NCBI GenBank assembly: GCA_038503075.1
Contig: JBCAML010000023.1
Location: 744,001 to 808,000 of the forward strand
Source of the DNA: Gyromitra esculenta
Lineage: Eukaryota > Ascomycota > Pezizomycetes > Pezizales > Discinaceae
Length of the DNA stretch: 64,000 bases
Direction: 5' to 3'
The notes beneath the pieces were generated by a model that saw only the letters and a program-made list of their open reading frames with translations, was not told where the DNA came from and did not search any database. A program made the position numbers and the translations under genes. How positions within the stretch are numbered: the stretch's first letter is position 1; the number at the start of each line of letters is the position of its first letter. Shown here piece by piece: positions 54,126-64,000 of the stretch.

Positions 54126-54170
54126 CCTTCAGGGATACTGAAGGGCTTAGCGAAGGGCTGAACCGTGAGA

Positions 54171-54473
54171 TATGTGGGGTCGATCTCAAGGCGAGATAAG
54201 TGTAACGACAACGAGGATTCTGAGGTAGAATCAAAGTAGTATTCTTAATACAATACGGCAGAAGGTAAACAAGAACTTTGCTTTAGGAAAGAAGAAGAAG
54301 AAGACAAAAGATGAACAGAATCCATCGCTTAAATACCCCGCTTTTCCATACCACAACCAATACCTGACCACACCCGAAACACAAAGACATTATCACAAAC
54401 CCTTGAGATCCGTCACAACCATTGGTCCGAACCCTAACCCTAACCCAATCTTAATCCTTGAAATTATGCAACA
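54171..54473 (-). mobile_element. V: U3-R part of an LTR-B
   Basis: Minus-strand LTR-B sequence resuming after W's 3' LTR, with TTTAAATACCCCGC (TATA, near 54328) and end CCTTGAAA. The U5 side is missing; it should have lain to the left of W. U3 holds three telomere-like units (CCCTAACCCTAACCC near 54430). Confidence 0.82.
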
Positions 54474-54695
54474 TTCTCGTCTACCTTCTTGTGTATTGTT
54501 TGAATACTATCTCAGTTCTACCTCAGAACCCTTGCTGTCGCTGTCTTCTCTCACTGCACTTATCTCGCCTGGTGATTGACCCCATATAGAACTTGTAGAA
54601 ACCTCGCACTCCTCAAACGTGTTGGTACCTCGCTTAAGTAGCACTGCTCACCTTCAAGGATACTGAGGGGCTTAACGAGAGACTGAACCGTGAAA
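54474..54695 (+). mobile_element. U: R-U5 part of an LTR-B
   Basis: Plus-strand LTR-B from the R motif (GCAACATTCTCGTC) to the hairpin and CCGTGAAA end. V was inserted at its R start. The U3 side is missing from the window. Confidence 0.82.
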
Positions 54696-54728
54696 TATTA
54701 AGATTAAAAAAACCTTTATTCGCTTTTG

Positions 54729-55135
54729 TCTCACAGGTTGACCCTCGTTAAGCCCTTCGGTATCCCTGAAGGTGAACAGTGCTACTTAAATAAGGTATCA
54801 AAGCGTTAAGGTATGTGATGTTTTCTACAGGTTCTACGTGGGGTCTAACTCAAGGCAAGTTAAGGGTATTGGTTTCATGATGACAGAGAGGATTCTGAGA
54901 TAGAATTGAAGTGGTATTAAAACAATACAATAGATTTAAAGTAAGAACATTGCTTAAAGAAAGAAGAGGAAGAGAATACAAAAAGACCAAAATCCTTCAC
55001 TTAAATACCCTGCTTTCCACATACAATGACTCATAACCAAACATTAGCTGAACAACAAAGACATTATATCCCTAACTGAAAGCGTTACATCTGACACATT
55101 ATCCTTGACCTGTTACTCCTTTCTTATCCATGAAA
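54729..55135 (-). mobile_element. Solo LTR-B
   Basis: Complete 407-bp LTR-B on the minus strand. Flanks TTTTG (54724-54728) and TTTTT (55136-55140) match at four of five. Hairpin CTTCGGTATCCCTGAAGG (one wobble) near 54757. Confidence 0.88.
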
Positions 55136-55209
55136 TTTTTAAAGCTCAGGGTTTTCAACAGCAGCGATTTTTCCGGACACTTTTCTGTGCCAGCAAGGAT
55201 GCAATTCCA

Positions 55210-55619
55210 TCTCAAGGGGCAGGGTTTTCCGTCAAGCTCTCAGGTATCCCCCAAGATGAGCAGTGCTACTTGAACGGAAAACTTAGTGACAAGAGTATAT
55301 ACGAGGTTCCACAAGCTCTTCGGATGGTTCAAGTAAAGAGGACTTAAAGACAGCGACAGCGATAGATTACAGAATGTAACTGAGGGTTGTATTGTAAAAT
55401 ACTAGAGTGTACAATAGAAGACGTTGCTTAAAGAAAGAAGAAGAAAAAGTACAACAAGAGGGGGAAACCCTGCGCTTATATACCCATATTCCAGCTCTTT
55501 GATGACAAATGTATGACTCATTGTAAAGGAAACCAAGGGAAACATATTGAGACAACAACAAGTTTAACCAACTGAACACCCACACAACCAACCAAATAAC
55601 ACAACAACCATCCGTGAAA
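55210..55619 (-). mobile_element. Solo LTR-A1
   Basis: Complete 410-bp A1 LTR on the minus strand with exact TTCCA duplications (55205-55209, 55620-55624). Hairpin CTCTCAGGTATCCCCCAAGA near 55235. Confidence 0.93.
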
Positions 55620-55773
55620 TTCCAGGATGTATTCATCGAAGGGTACTTGGGAGCAAATCATGCGCTGCATGTCAAATTAAGTGATAGCTTCCTGCATTAT
55701 TGGTGGTTGTAGTAGGTAATAAAGGCGCTGGTGGTAGTGGAGGCAGGTACTAGTGGACACAGGCAGGGTAAAA

Positions 55774-56020
55774 CCACAATAAAATCAACAAATTAGAGAT
55801 ACCCAGCATGACCAGTAGAGTATTCAACCTTAGAGGATATTTAATATATATTCTTTGACTAACATGCTGCCACAGGTCGCTAGCGAAGCAAAATTAATTT
55901 TATACATATTCTTTTTCTTGCAGGTTGTAGGTACCAGTGTGCCAGTGGGCACTAGTTGGCAGCGAAGGGTTTTTGCGGCTAAGCGAGATTTTCGAAAAAT
56001 CCTTAATTGGACTTTGGTAG
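55774..56020 (-). repeat. Dispersed repeat, copy 2
   Basis: Inverted counterpart of 7291-7745. 55774-55905 matches 7621-7745, and 55945-56020 matches 7291-7337 (AAGCGAGATTTTCG, GGCAGCGAA). The tail CTTTGGTAGCAACGCGCCCC is echoed as its complement near 6545. No frame is evident. Confidence 0.73.
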
Positions 56021-58815
56021 CAACGCGCCCCCGTATCGGACGCTTTGGAATTGTTTAGAGCAATATCAGACTCCTAGTCATCAGATATCCTTGCCTTTTA
56101 TCTGTTTGTCTAGCGACATCGTCGATCATCAAATATCCTTGATTGTTATCTGTTTCTTTGCGGTTGTGTGATCTCTTCACTATTGGCTACGCTGGTGTCA
56201 GATACTACATTCCAGAGGAAAACATTGACGGCTGCCTGCCCATAGGAGGACCTCCGTTTTTGCCTGGTCAATCAAGCAAGTTGGTAATACAATAAGCCCA
56301 GTGATCTTCGGACGGGATTTTTCCTGTCGCTAGTGATTCTGCTAGGCGGGTGAGTAGCCATCCTCTAACAAGCCACAGCCACGCGCGCCCGGCCCTCCCG
56401 ACGCGTAACTTGAGCTTTTAAATGTCAGATGATGTGAGATAGAGATCAGATGGTGCTTTAGTTCATCAGAAAAAACTGGACTGCGCCTGGGCGCATGGGC
56501 AAGCTCCCACGCGCATTCTCCAAATTCTGTGCGCCTATATGCGCCCAGGCACTTCTATACCCCTAGGACATTGCCTGTATGGAAAACTAGCGCGTCTATT
56601 TGCGCCTTGTATGTCAGTACGTCCTGGACGTCCATACAGTAGATCTATTGCTCACTCAATATACGCTCGAAACGCCGATGCGCTTAGTACGCTCATACGC
56701 CTATAATTTTGCTTCAATTCCTGCCCAAATAGCACGTCCTGTACGCCTGTACGCCCAATAGCTACCTCAGTCGGATTCTTCTAAGTCAGATCCCTAACCC
56801 CGTCCTCGGATCTGTAGGCCGGCTTCCTTCACGATCACCACGACTTCACCCACACCTTCCCAGCAGCACTTCTTTTATATGAGCCACACTAGTGATGTCC
56901 ACGAGCCGAGCCAACTCGAGCTTTAAACTGGAGCCTTAGGCTCGAACAAGGCGAACCAGAGAGCCCAGGAACCGAGCCCGTTCAAACCTCGGTTTTAGGG
57001 TCTCGGGCTTGGGCTTGAGCCCTAGCCAATCATATATATATTTTGCGTGTGGGTGATTAAACTGTGAACTCAGATCCTCCTAACCCCTGGTTTGATTCTG
57101 ATCATGACTTGTTTTCGCTAGCAACTAGAAGAGCAAGATGGATACAGCGGATGATTTATTGAGTTTTAGTACAGTCACAGATAATCACCCCCTCCTTCGC
57201 TCCCTCTTGCTTTCTTCCTTCTCTCCTCTCTCTGGGCTCGAGCCTGGGTTCGAGCCTAACTGCTTAACTCGAACACTGCGAGCCGTAATACCCACAATAC
57301 CCACAGGCCGAGCCAGTTCGAGCTCTCTCCCGTGCTCGTCTCGAACAGGCTCATGCACATTACGCTGCCACACCCCCAACCTCTTGCTTATCCTTCTGCT
57401 CCTACATCAATGGAATTCGCGAGCTGGTCTCCAGGTTGTATGTCGCTGTAGTTTAACTGTCCCTGCCCCTCCCCTCACCGCGCGGCCCTCCGCGCCGCCT
57501 TAGGCTCCTCCTATACCGTCTACTTGGCTGCAGGATTGACTGCTATAGCAACCTCTCTAGCGATGCCCATATACTGTCTGCCTGCCTGCCCTAAGACGCT
57601 TATATTGACTCCATTCGATAGCAAGACCATCTTCCCTAGCGACCCCTAGAACACCCATATAGCCCCGTCCGGCAGCAGGATAGACCTCTTTAGAGACCCA
57701 TTAGCAACCATCCTAGGACACCCGTATTGACCACGTTCAACTGCCGAATTGACCTCCCTAGAGACCTCCCAAGGACGCCCATATCCACCTCGTTCGACGG
57801 CAAGATCGACCTCACTAGCAAGCTCTATATGGCACCTGCTGAACAGTAGGATCGACAGCAGGATCAATCTCCTAGCGAGCTCCATATGACGTGTGTTCGA
57901 CAGCAGGTTAGACCCCCCGAGCGAGCTCCATATGCTGCCTGCTCGACAGCAGGATCGACAGCAGGATCGATCCTCCTAGCGAGCTCTATACCGCCTGCTT
58001 GGGTGCCTCTTCGATATCCTGTTGAACTGCGGAGCAGCAGAATGGATCAACCAGCGGAGAGTGCAAGAACGAGCGGAGAGCGCAAGGGAGAGCGGAGGGC
58101 GCAGGGTGCCATACATGTATATAGCTTAGTAGATCTAGAGAATGGACGATATCGCACATATTCATACTCTTGAAAACAGCGTGACATCAGCATGACCGTG
58201 ATGCGTTTATAAACTTCAGTGCGTCCAGTATGTCCAGAGAAGGCCATACCTAGGACATACCAGGCGAGGATCTATTTTGGCCTTTGTCGGGCGCAGGGCA
58301 TGTGTTGGGCTCGCCCACGCGAAAAGATTCTGAGTTCTGCTCTAGACGCGCTGCCTGAAATAAATCCTCACCTGGTACGTCTGGTGCGTAAAGTGTTCTA
58401 CGCGCAGCTCAACGCAGATCCCCCTTTTTGCTGATGTTCATAGGTGGTTAGGTACGTATATGTGTGGTTAGATAACTGAGCTGAGTGACATGCTAGCGTC
58501 CTCTTCGATTCTGTTGTCGTGGAAGATGAGTTAAGAGTTTGGGTACATGGATGTGACTTGCTTATGGTTAGAATAGCAGGATGCTCGCGGCTTTGGTGAG
58601 GATTAGTTGTGGGACACATGCTGTCCGGATCCGTAAATAATAGAGAAACGTGTATTGCTTCATTCTTGAAATACAGGCGGGGGCGAGAGCCGCATATCTA
58701 TATTATAGACTCTCCACCATTGTCATTTGCTATATACTTTATATATCGATTCACAATTCCTGATGTGTGGTAACACTTTGTCATCAGTTACCGCTTTAGG
58801 CAGAGTGAGGAGCGT
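56021..58815 (+). other. No recognisable gene; repeat-rich
   Basis: Two zones of CGAGCC/GGCTCG repeats (56900-57010 and 57225-57370), the inverted composite repeat (57420-58115) and a run of GCGCC/TACGCC words (56480-56760). A 121-codon frame at 57138-57503 lies in these repeats and is not called. Confidence 0.5.
57420..58115 (-). repeat. Minisatellite-like composite repeat, copy 2 (inverted)
   Basis: Units such as CGACAGCAGGATCGA, GAGCTCCATATG and CCTAGCGA repeat from 57590 to 57990. A block near 57425-57560 matches 22190-22330 inverted. GAGAGCGCAAGGGAGAGCGG-like units near 58050-58110 match the C/T-rich run at 21205. The order of blocks is mirrored. Confidence 0.68.
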
Positions 58816-58820
58816 AACGT

Positions 58821-58992
58821 ACAGTCGCTCCCGGTCACACGATGAAACTGGCCAGTTGACGAACAAGGGTCCGTAAAGGTGAAAGCTGGGTGCTTAGCCA
58901 CTGGTAAACACACAAGGAAGGTTCGGTTCCTTAGTAATCGACGCCCCTGTTCGTCAACTGGCCAGTTTCGTCGAGTGACCGGGAACGACTGT
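58821..58992. repeat. Foldback / MITE-like inverted repeat
   Basis: Two 49-base arms (58821-58869 and 58944-58992) are reverse complements with four mismatches, around a 74-base loop. The core AACTGGCCAGTT is itself a palindrome. Outside lie similar direct sequences ATACTTTATATAT (near 58735) and ATACTTTAGATATAT (near 59031), which may be flanking duplications or chance. Confidence 0.75.
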
Positions 58993-61900
58993 GCTCCAGA
59001 TAGTTCAACAGTCCGTTTTTCCCGCGTTACATACTTTAGATATATCCATATAGGATCGTTTTGTTACTATATAACACATAAATTGATTTTTTTATTTCAT
59101 CCGATTATTTCTCCCCTTAGACAATGCTAGTACTCAGTTTTCCTGTAATTTTCCAATACTTCGAACGTCTGAGATATTTGCTGCACGGTGGAGAGTAGTT
59201 AGACGGAATACCTAGCTCCTGCTGAAAGATATCTCTCTCGAAATGTAGGTAGAACGGGTTGTTTTCCAGTAGATGCGCCCCAAGCCATCGGCTAACCCTT
59301 TCAACATCAAACGTTCCGTCACCGTTGTTCATATTGAAGCTTTTCCAAAGCTCCATCGCTTTTGACCTCTAGACATCGTGTTTCTTAGGCTGAAGATCAT
59401 CTGCTCTTGGGGATTTATTGACTGGTAGTTTTGGAATACTTTCATGGGTAGCCCGGGGCCATGGGCTGAGTAAAAGTAGAGATAAGCTATTTTTATCCGG
59501 GTCCACCACTGTGAGAAGGTCACGTTGAATATAGTCAAAGAAGATTTTGGTTCAGTAGAGTGTATGATGTATATCCAAGCCACTATTTGGTAAAGGGGAA
59601 CACTGAATTTTCTGTTTTCTGTTTTCACGATAGACCATGGTCAAGCCTTTGGTACCCTTCGCGTCACTCCAGTCTTTTATTTTTTCTCTTTTATAGGTGT
59701 TTTGTAGTTTCCTAGATAGTGAAAAAAAACTAATCCTTGGTTCGGCTGTTTTTTAAGTGCTTACAGCCTCAAAAAGTTATGTTCCAACATTCAGGCACAG
59801 AATTCGTATCATGGTCAGGCAAGGAGGGGAGGCGGTGAGTTTTACTTCACCTAGGTACTCGCAGAAAATTGTGGCCCAAACCCCAGCCCCAATCACATCA
59901 AATCACTCAGCCGTCGGTGTTTTTATCTGCATCAAGTTTCTTTCTTGGATGGGAGGTGTTTTCAAGCGCTTATAACTACGAAAAGTTATGTGCTAGCCCA
60001 AGATGTGAAACTATATTCTATTTACAAGGCTATCCTAGTTTCACCTCTCCAAGCCCAAATTTTCATTAGTTGATAAATAATCGGATATAACACCGAACGA
60101 TAAGCGCAGACAATCATAAAGGACTAGAGTTTTAGTTGTGATATAACAGCTATGATGTAGACAATGAGCAATAAGCATTTACTCGCCTCTGCTTCTCTTA
60201 TTAAGTAAAAAAAAAATTCAATGTCAGCCGTCTTGTCAATAAACATTCGTGATGCTGCCAATGGTCCCCCCTAAATATCACCAAAGGGACAGCAGAACCT
60301 ATAGCTCTGGCATGCACCCACTCCTTAAACCAGAGCAGATAAGAGCTTGCCCCTAATTCAGTCTAGGTTCAGGCAGCGTAGCCTGCTCGGCAAAAGTTCG
60401 CCTGACAGTTTTACCTCCATCTCCCGCGACAGGCTTCTTTCTCAACTTTGAATCTAAATAGGCAACTATAACCTTGTATAGTTCTTTAAAATTAAATTTC
60501 TGATAAAGCACCTGAATTCAATGTTGTCTGGGTTTGGATATACAAATCGAGTGACTTTTCATGTTTCGTTGCCATGAACGACTTTGAACCTTACTTAGAG
60601 CTCACAGCAATCATTACCCTAGAAGGACTGCGTGCACGCACCTGTGTAATATATATTTAATATTGCTATTTTATTCAATTACCCAAAATAAAATCTGCAG
60701 AATATTTTTCCCAAAAAAAAATCGAAGTATATGAGGGAGAGCAGTGACGGGGGTAGTAGGAGCACTGGGCGAGATTTTGCCAAACATGTTACCCTGCCTA
60801 AACCTAGCCCGAATTAGCAGGAGAGCTCTTGCCTGCTGCTGGGCGTAAGGGGCGAGCGCATGTCTAAGTCAGAGATTCAGCTGTGCCTCTGGCTACCTAT
60901 TTGGGAGTGACTGGCATTGTAAAGGTTTGTTGTCAAGATGGGTTGCATTGAAAAGGTTTTCTCTTTTCCATTGACCTAGCGCACTGGTAACTTCGTAATT
61001 TTGTCTTGAGCGAAATACCGAGCGTTTGCGGTGTCGAGATAAACGTAGATCTGGGCGTTCCAAGCCAATTATAGATATTTTCCCTAAGCGTGCTTGATTC
61101 ATTGGTTCAGTAAATATACGGAATCGCTAAGTCCACCGGCTGATTCAGCCAACTCCTTTTGTTAACAGCGAGACGCCGCAAACCTCGGGGCAGAGGATAT
61201 CGTACTATAGTTGCGCATATAGGAAGAATATGGTAAGGGACGCTGGGACAAGGTCTAGAGAGAGTTCAATAGTAATATTGCAATCACGACTACATGGTCA
61301 TAAGAACCTCTGAGAACTAAATACTATTCCGTACGAGAAAACATATAGCTCTATTTCTTACTTTGTTGGGTTCTTAATTACTTCTAGAAGAGAAACTGGA
61401 TGCGCCGAATGAAATAATCGGTAATCTTGAAGCAAAATGCTCGAACTACCTATATCCTAGAGCACCCACAACACTCATCTTCTGCTAATTTGTTTCTCCA
61501 CAGCTCGAATGAATGTTCTGACAAACCCTTTTCGCGCTACTGTTACCGGCTAGTGGCCTCAATTTCCGGCAGGGACGGTGGCACAGCCGAATGTCTTTGG
61601 CCTTCTTTGTTTGGTTAAAAAAACCTTCCTTCTTGCTGATTATACGAGCTTAGCTGCGAGGTTGAGAATTTACATTCTGGATGACCCAAGAGTCGAATGG
61701 GTAAGTTAGTGATAGCCGTACCAGCGGATTGTCCGGGTTTTTAATTGGAGGAGGAGGTGACAGCCCTCTACCCTTCATGGATTCATCCTGTCCAAGATGA
61801 TACGGCAATATATTCTGGGATAGAGGATATAATTTTCCTGTGGTTTTTTCATGTTAATGTTCGAGGAGTAGGGTAAACAATAAATGTAGACTTTGAAATT

Positions 61901-62035
61901 TCGTGCATGACTGAGGGCCAGACGAGCTTCAGACGTTTATTTCCCGGTTGAAATCACACTAGCAACGGGACTGAAATATATTTCACTGTGGTCAAGCCCT
62001 AGTATTTATTGAGATTACGAATCTAGTGAGTATCG
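58993..62035 (+). other. No recognisable gene
   Basis: About 3 kb without any frame I can assign. Frames are below about 100 codons on either strand. A T-run and A-runs occur but no RNA gene or element end was found. Confidence 0.45.
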
Positions 62036-62039
62036 GTGG

Positions 62040-62235
62040 GATTAGTGGAGCCTTGAGTAGGTTCTGGTCGATCACGTGTCCTGAATCAGTTATGGATTGG
62101 GTGGTGTAGGTAATCCGTTTCGGGCTCGGATTCAAATGTATGCCCTGGAGCAGTCATGGATTAGACAGTATGTTCGACAATATGTTCCGGTTCGACAATG
62201 TGCCCTAGAGTAGGTTTGAATTAGACGACCCGCCC
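62040..62235 (+). repeat. Weak degenerate tandem repeat
   Basis: Segments of about 45-55 bp recur loosely, sharing GGATTAGACAGTATG/GAATTAGACGACCCG and TGCCCTGGAG/TGCCCTAGAG. Low similarity; possibly the remains of a minisatellite. Confidence 0.45.
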
Positions 62236-62239
62236 TAGA

Positions 62240-64000
62240 TGTATTTCGGGCTCTACCTCCCAGTAAAGTGGGTTGACGATTGTCGCAAAGATAAGATATC
62301 TCTTACCATTCTATCTCTGGTGTCGAACCTATTAACTCTGAAGAAGACAAAGTAAAAAGCTGTCTTCACGTAGAATGACGAAATGTCTTCCTGGACTTCG
62401 TCAAAGCCTCTATAGAAGTGTCGAAATAGAGATAGTATTTGCTTTGCCCACAATGGTGGCCAAACCCCCTTAGAAGACGCCCCTTACAGGAAAGTTTATT
62501 TGTCACTATAGTCAATCTTGGTTTTGGTGCAGGATCTCTTTTGTGAATTGAAGATACATCTATAACGTCCAGTTTAAGAAACTCTTTATTATAGGTGTAG
62601 GACCGAGCGCTGGGTAAAAACTTTGAACAAACTTCTCACCCGAGTTCACTCGAACCGCCGGTATATTTCCTGCGTCGAAGTTATGTTTATGCGCTAGATT
62701 TGCAAACTATGCCGGGTGCTATGATTACTTTCTTTACCGGCGCAAGATTGTCCTTTCTCTTTAAGCGGTTGCTGAGACACAAACGTTGGAAAATTATGCA
62801 TGACATACATCTAGAGCTGTCTGTATCTATTCTTCATTGGTGTGCTTGGAACCCATGGCTAAAGACCAGGAAGCTCCCTCATTCACCTCCATGGATCCTA
62901 TTCGGCGGTTTATATGAGAGTCTATGTAACAGCTGTGGTCGTTTAATGAGGAGACAACAACAAAGCCATGCCTTAACAATATGGGCAATTTCTCCACGCT
63001 CATAACAGAGTTCAGAAAAGCACATGGAATAGAGACATGTGTTCTGTATTTCTACCTATTCGTCTTATTTCTATATCTGAACTTTATAGTGTGCATAGAG
63101 AAATCGCCCATATTTCTGGGCGATGCGTTGCAGCTGTTGCCCCATTAAACGACTACTACTGTAAGAGCTACCCTACCTATGGAGTTACCCCGTCGGGGGA
63201 TTACCCGCCTAAAAATTACCCTCCATGGAATCGAACCCTACCCTTTCAAAGAATTAGACCTCTAAAGGATCAACCTCCAAACCTCCACTCTAACAGCCTT
63301 CTATTGAGCGAGCATTGAGACAGGCATTTGGGCGCTCGATGGGAATATTGAGATGGAGGGGTTCTACTAGGAGAGGTTATATGTGCTCCCACGCTCTTTC
63401 ACGCATTTTTATGGCTTCCACTAAGTGCTGCGAGGGGTGTTCCAAGGGCGCCTGCCATGACACCAATATAGCCCATAGAAGACTAATTATGTAGTTCGGC
63501 CTAAGCCCAACATCAACCATGTTAGTAATGAGCAACTTCGTCTGTGGAGATATTACTCCTCCGTAAATACCTTGTTTTTGGGTAATCGAGAAACAGTTCG
63601 GCTCTCTCCCAACATCAATTTCGTCCCTAAGAAGACATCAAGACATCGACTGGTCGCTTGTCTCCCTGTCTGCGCATCTTGATCAGGAGGTCTGCGTTCG
63701 AGTGGTAGGGGGCGGTAGAAGGTCCATATGGGCTTATTTGGAGTATTATATAGTGCCTATTCGGAGGTCTATTTGGCGGTCTAGATAGGGGTATTTCCTA
63801 CCTGCCTGTCTGCTCGTAGCCCTATGGGGGATCTTCGGGGGAAGACCGATGGAAGGCAAGGGGAGGGCGGGAGAGGTCAAAACTGCAGCGGGTATCTGTT
63901 TGCTAAACGGAGAACTCTAGCGATGTCAGCGATCGGCTCTTCGTCCGCAGGGAGACACCTCTTCATAGTCGTTCAGGTATAGTTTGCCCATCGATGGGCA
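62240..64000 (+). other. No recognisable gene
   Basis: A 101-codon frame (62700-63005) and a 93-codon frame (63037-63318) are the longest; neither resembles a protein I know and neither has supporting context. The end of the window is GC-richer with AGGTCTGCG/GGAGGTCTA-like words. Confidence 0.4.

Larger units (their letters stand above)
41637..54170 (+). mobile_element. W: 3' part of a family-B chromovirus, heavily nested
   Basis: It has the gag C-terminal part (41637-42123), frameshift signal, pol (42124-47498), polypurine tract and a 3' LTR-B (47519-54170 including two insertions). Within pol lie LTRs at 43456, 45510 (with 45725 inside) and 46703. The 5' LTR and most of gag are absent. 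Z lies at the left break and V continues at the right. Confidence 0.9.

Noticed and set aside
57138..57503. 121-codon frame as a gene
   Set aside because: Falls in CGAGCC-type repeats; composition reflects the repeat, not a protein family.
62700..63318. Two frames of about 100 codons near the right end
   Set aside because: No similarity recognised, no introns or context; length is within chance expectation.

Overview
The window is eukaryotic and almost certainly fungal: a gene-poor, repeat-dense block built mainly from Ty3/gypsy chromoviruses (pol order protease, reverse transcriptase, RNase H, integrase, C-terminal chromodomain) and their solo LTRs. No host protein-coding gene could be supported. 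Protein style suggests a filamentous ascomycete, perhaps a repeat-rich Pezizomycete; this is a weak inference.

Two related LTR families occur. LTR-B (about 400-450 bp) begins TTTCACGG, ends CCGTGAGA and has a GGGGTATTTAAG-type TATA box. LTR-A begins TTTCATGG, ends CCTTGAGA and has a GTATATAAGCG TATA box. It has two subtypes: A1 (about 410 bp, hairpin TCTCGGG/CCTGAGA) and A2 (about 440-450 bp, hairpin CCTTTGG/CCAAAGG). Twenty-one insertions keep exact 5-bp target duplications and several more have one mismatch, so the nesting can be read directly.

Layout. 1-9.7 kb: solo LTRs in sequence without recognisable genes, with a tRNA-like sequence, a dispersed repeat and low-complexity arrays. 10.0-13.4 kb: a broken Tc1/mariner transposase split by LTRs nested four deep. 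14.2-20.3 kb: a complete but mutated family-B element (B1). 20.4-23.9 kb: nested solo LTRs and a minisatellite-like array. 23.9-54.7 kb: a large nest, in order Y(+), X(-), E2(-), a LINE-like ORF1 fragment(-), Z(-), W(+), LTR fragments V(-) and U(+). Inside W's 3' LTR lies E1 (48311-54125, +), intact with LTRs that look identical. 54.7-55.6 kb: two more solo LTRs. 55.7-64 kb: unrecognised sequence with inverted copies of repeats seen at 7 and 21-22 kb and a foldback element.

How the elements work. The sequence supports a coherent replication programme shared by both families. A TATA box drives a transcript predicted to start near AAGCAACGT in the LTR. That 9-mer is complementary to ACGTTGCTT just inside the 5' LTR, which indicates Tf1/sushi-type self-priming. 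A covarying three-tier stem-loop lies just upstream in U5. Gag and Pol are joined by a predicted -1 frameshift at T TTA AAC, six bases before a covarying stem-loop. A G-rich polypurine tract precedes the 3' LTR, and integrase makes 5-bp duplications. E2's flanks do not match, and the partner halves of the interrupted elements around it are missing. One deletion by recombination between two family-A copies would explain this.
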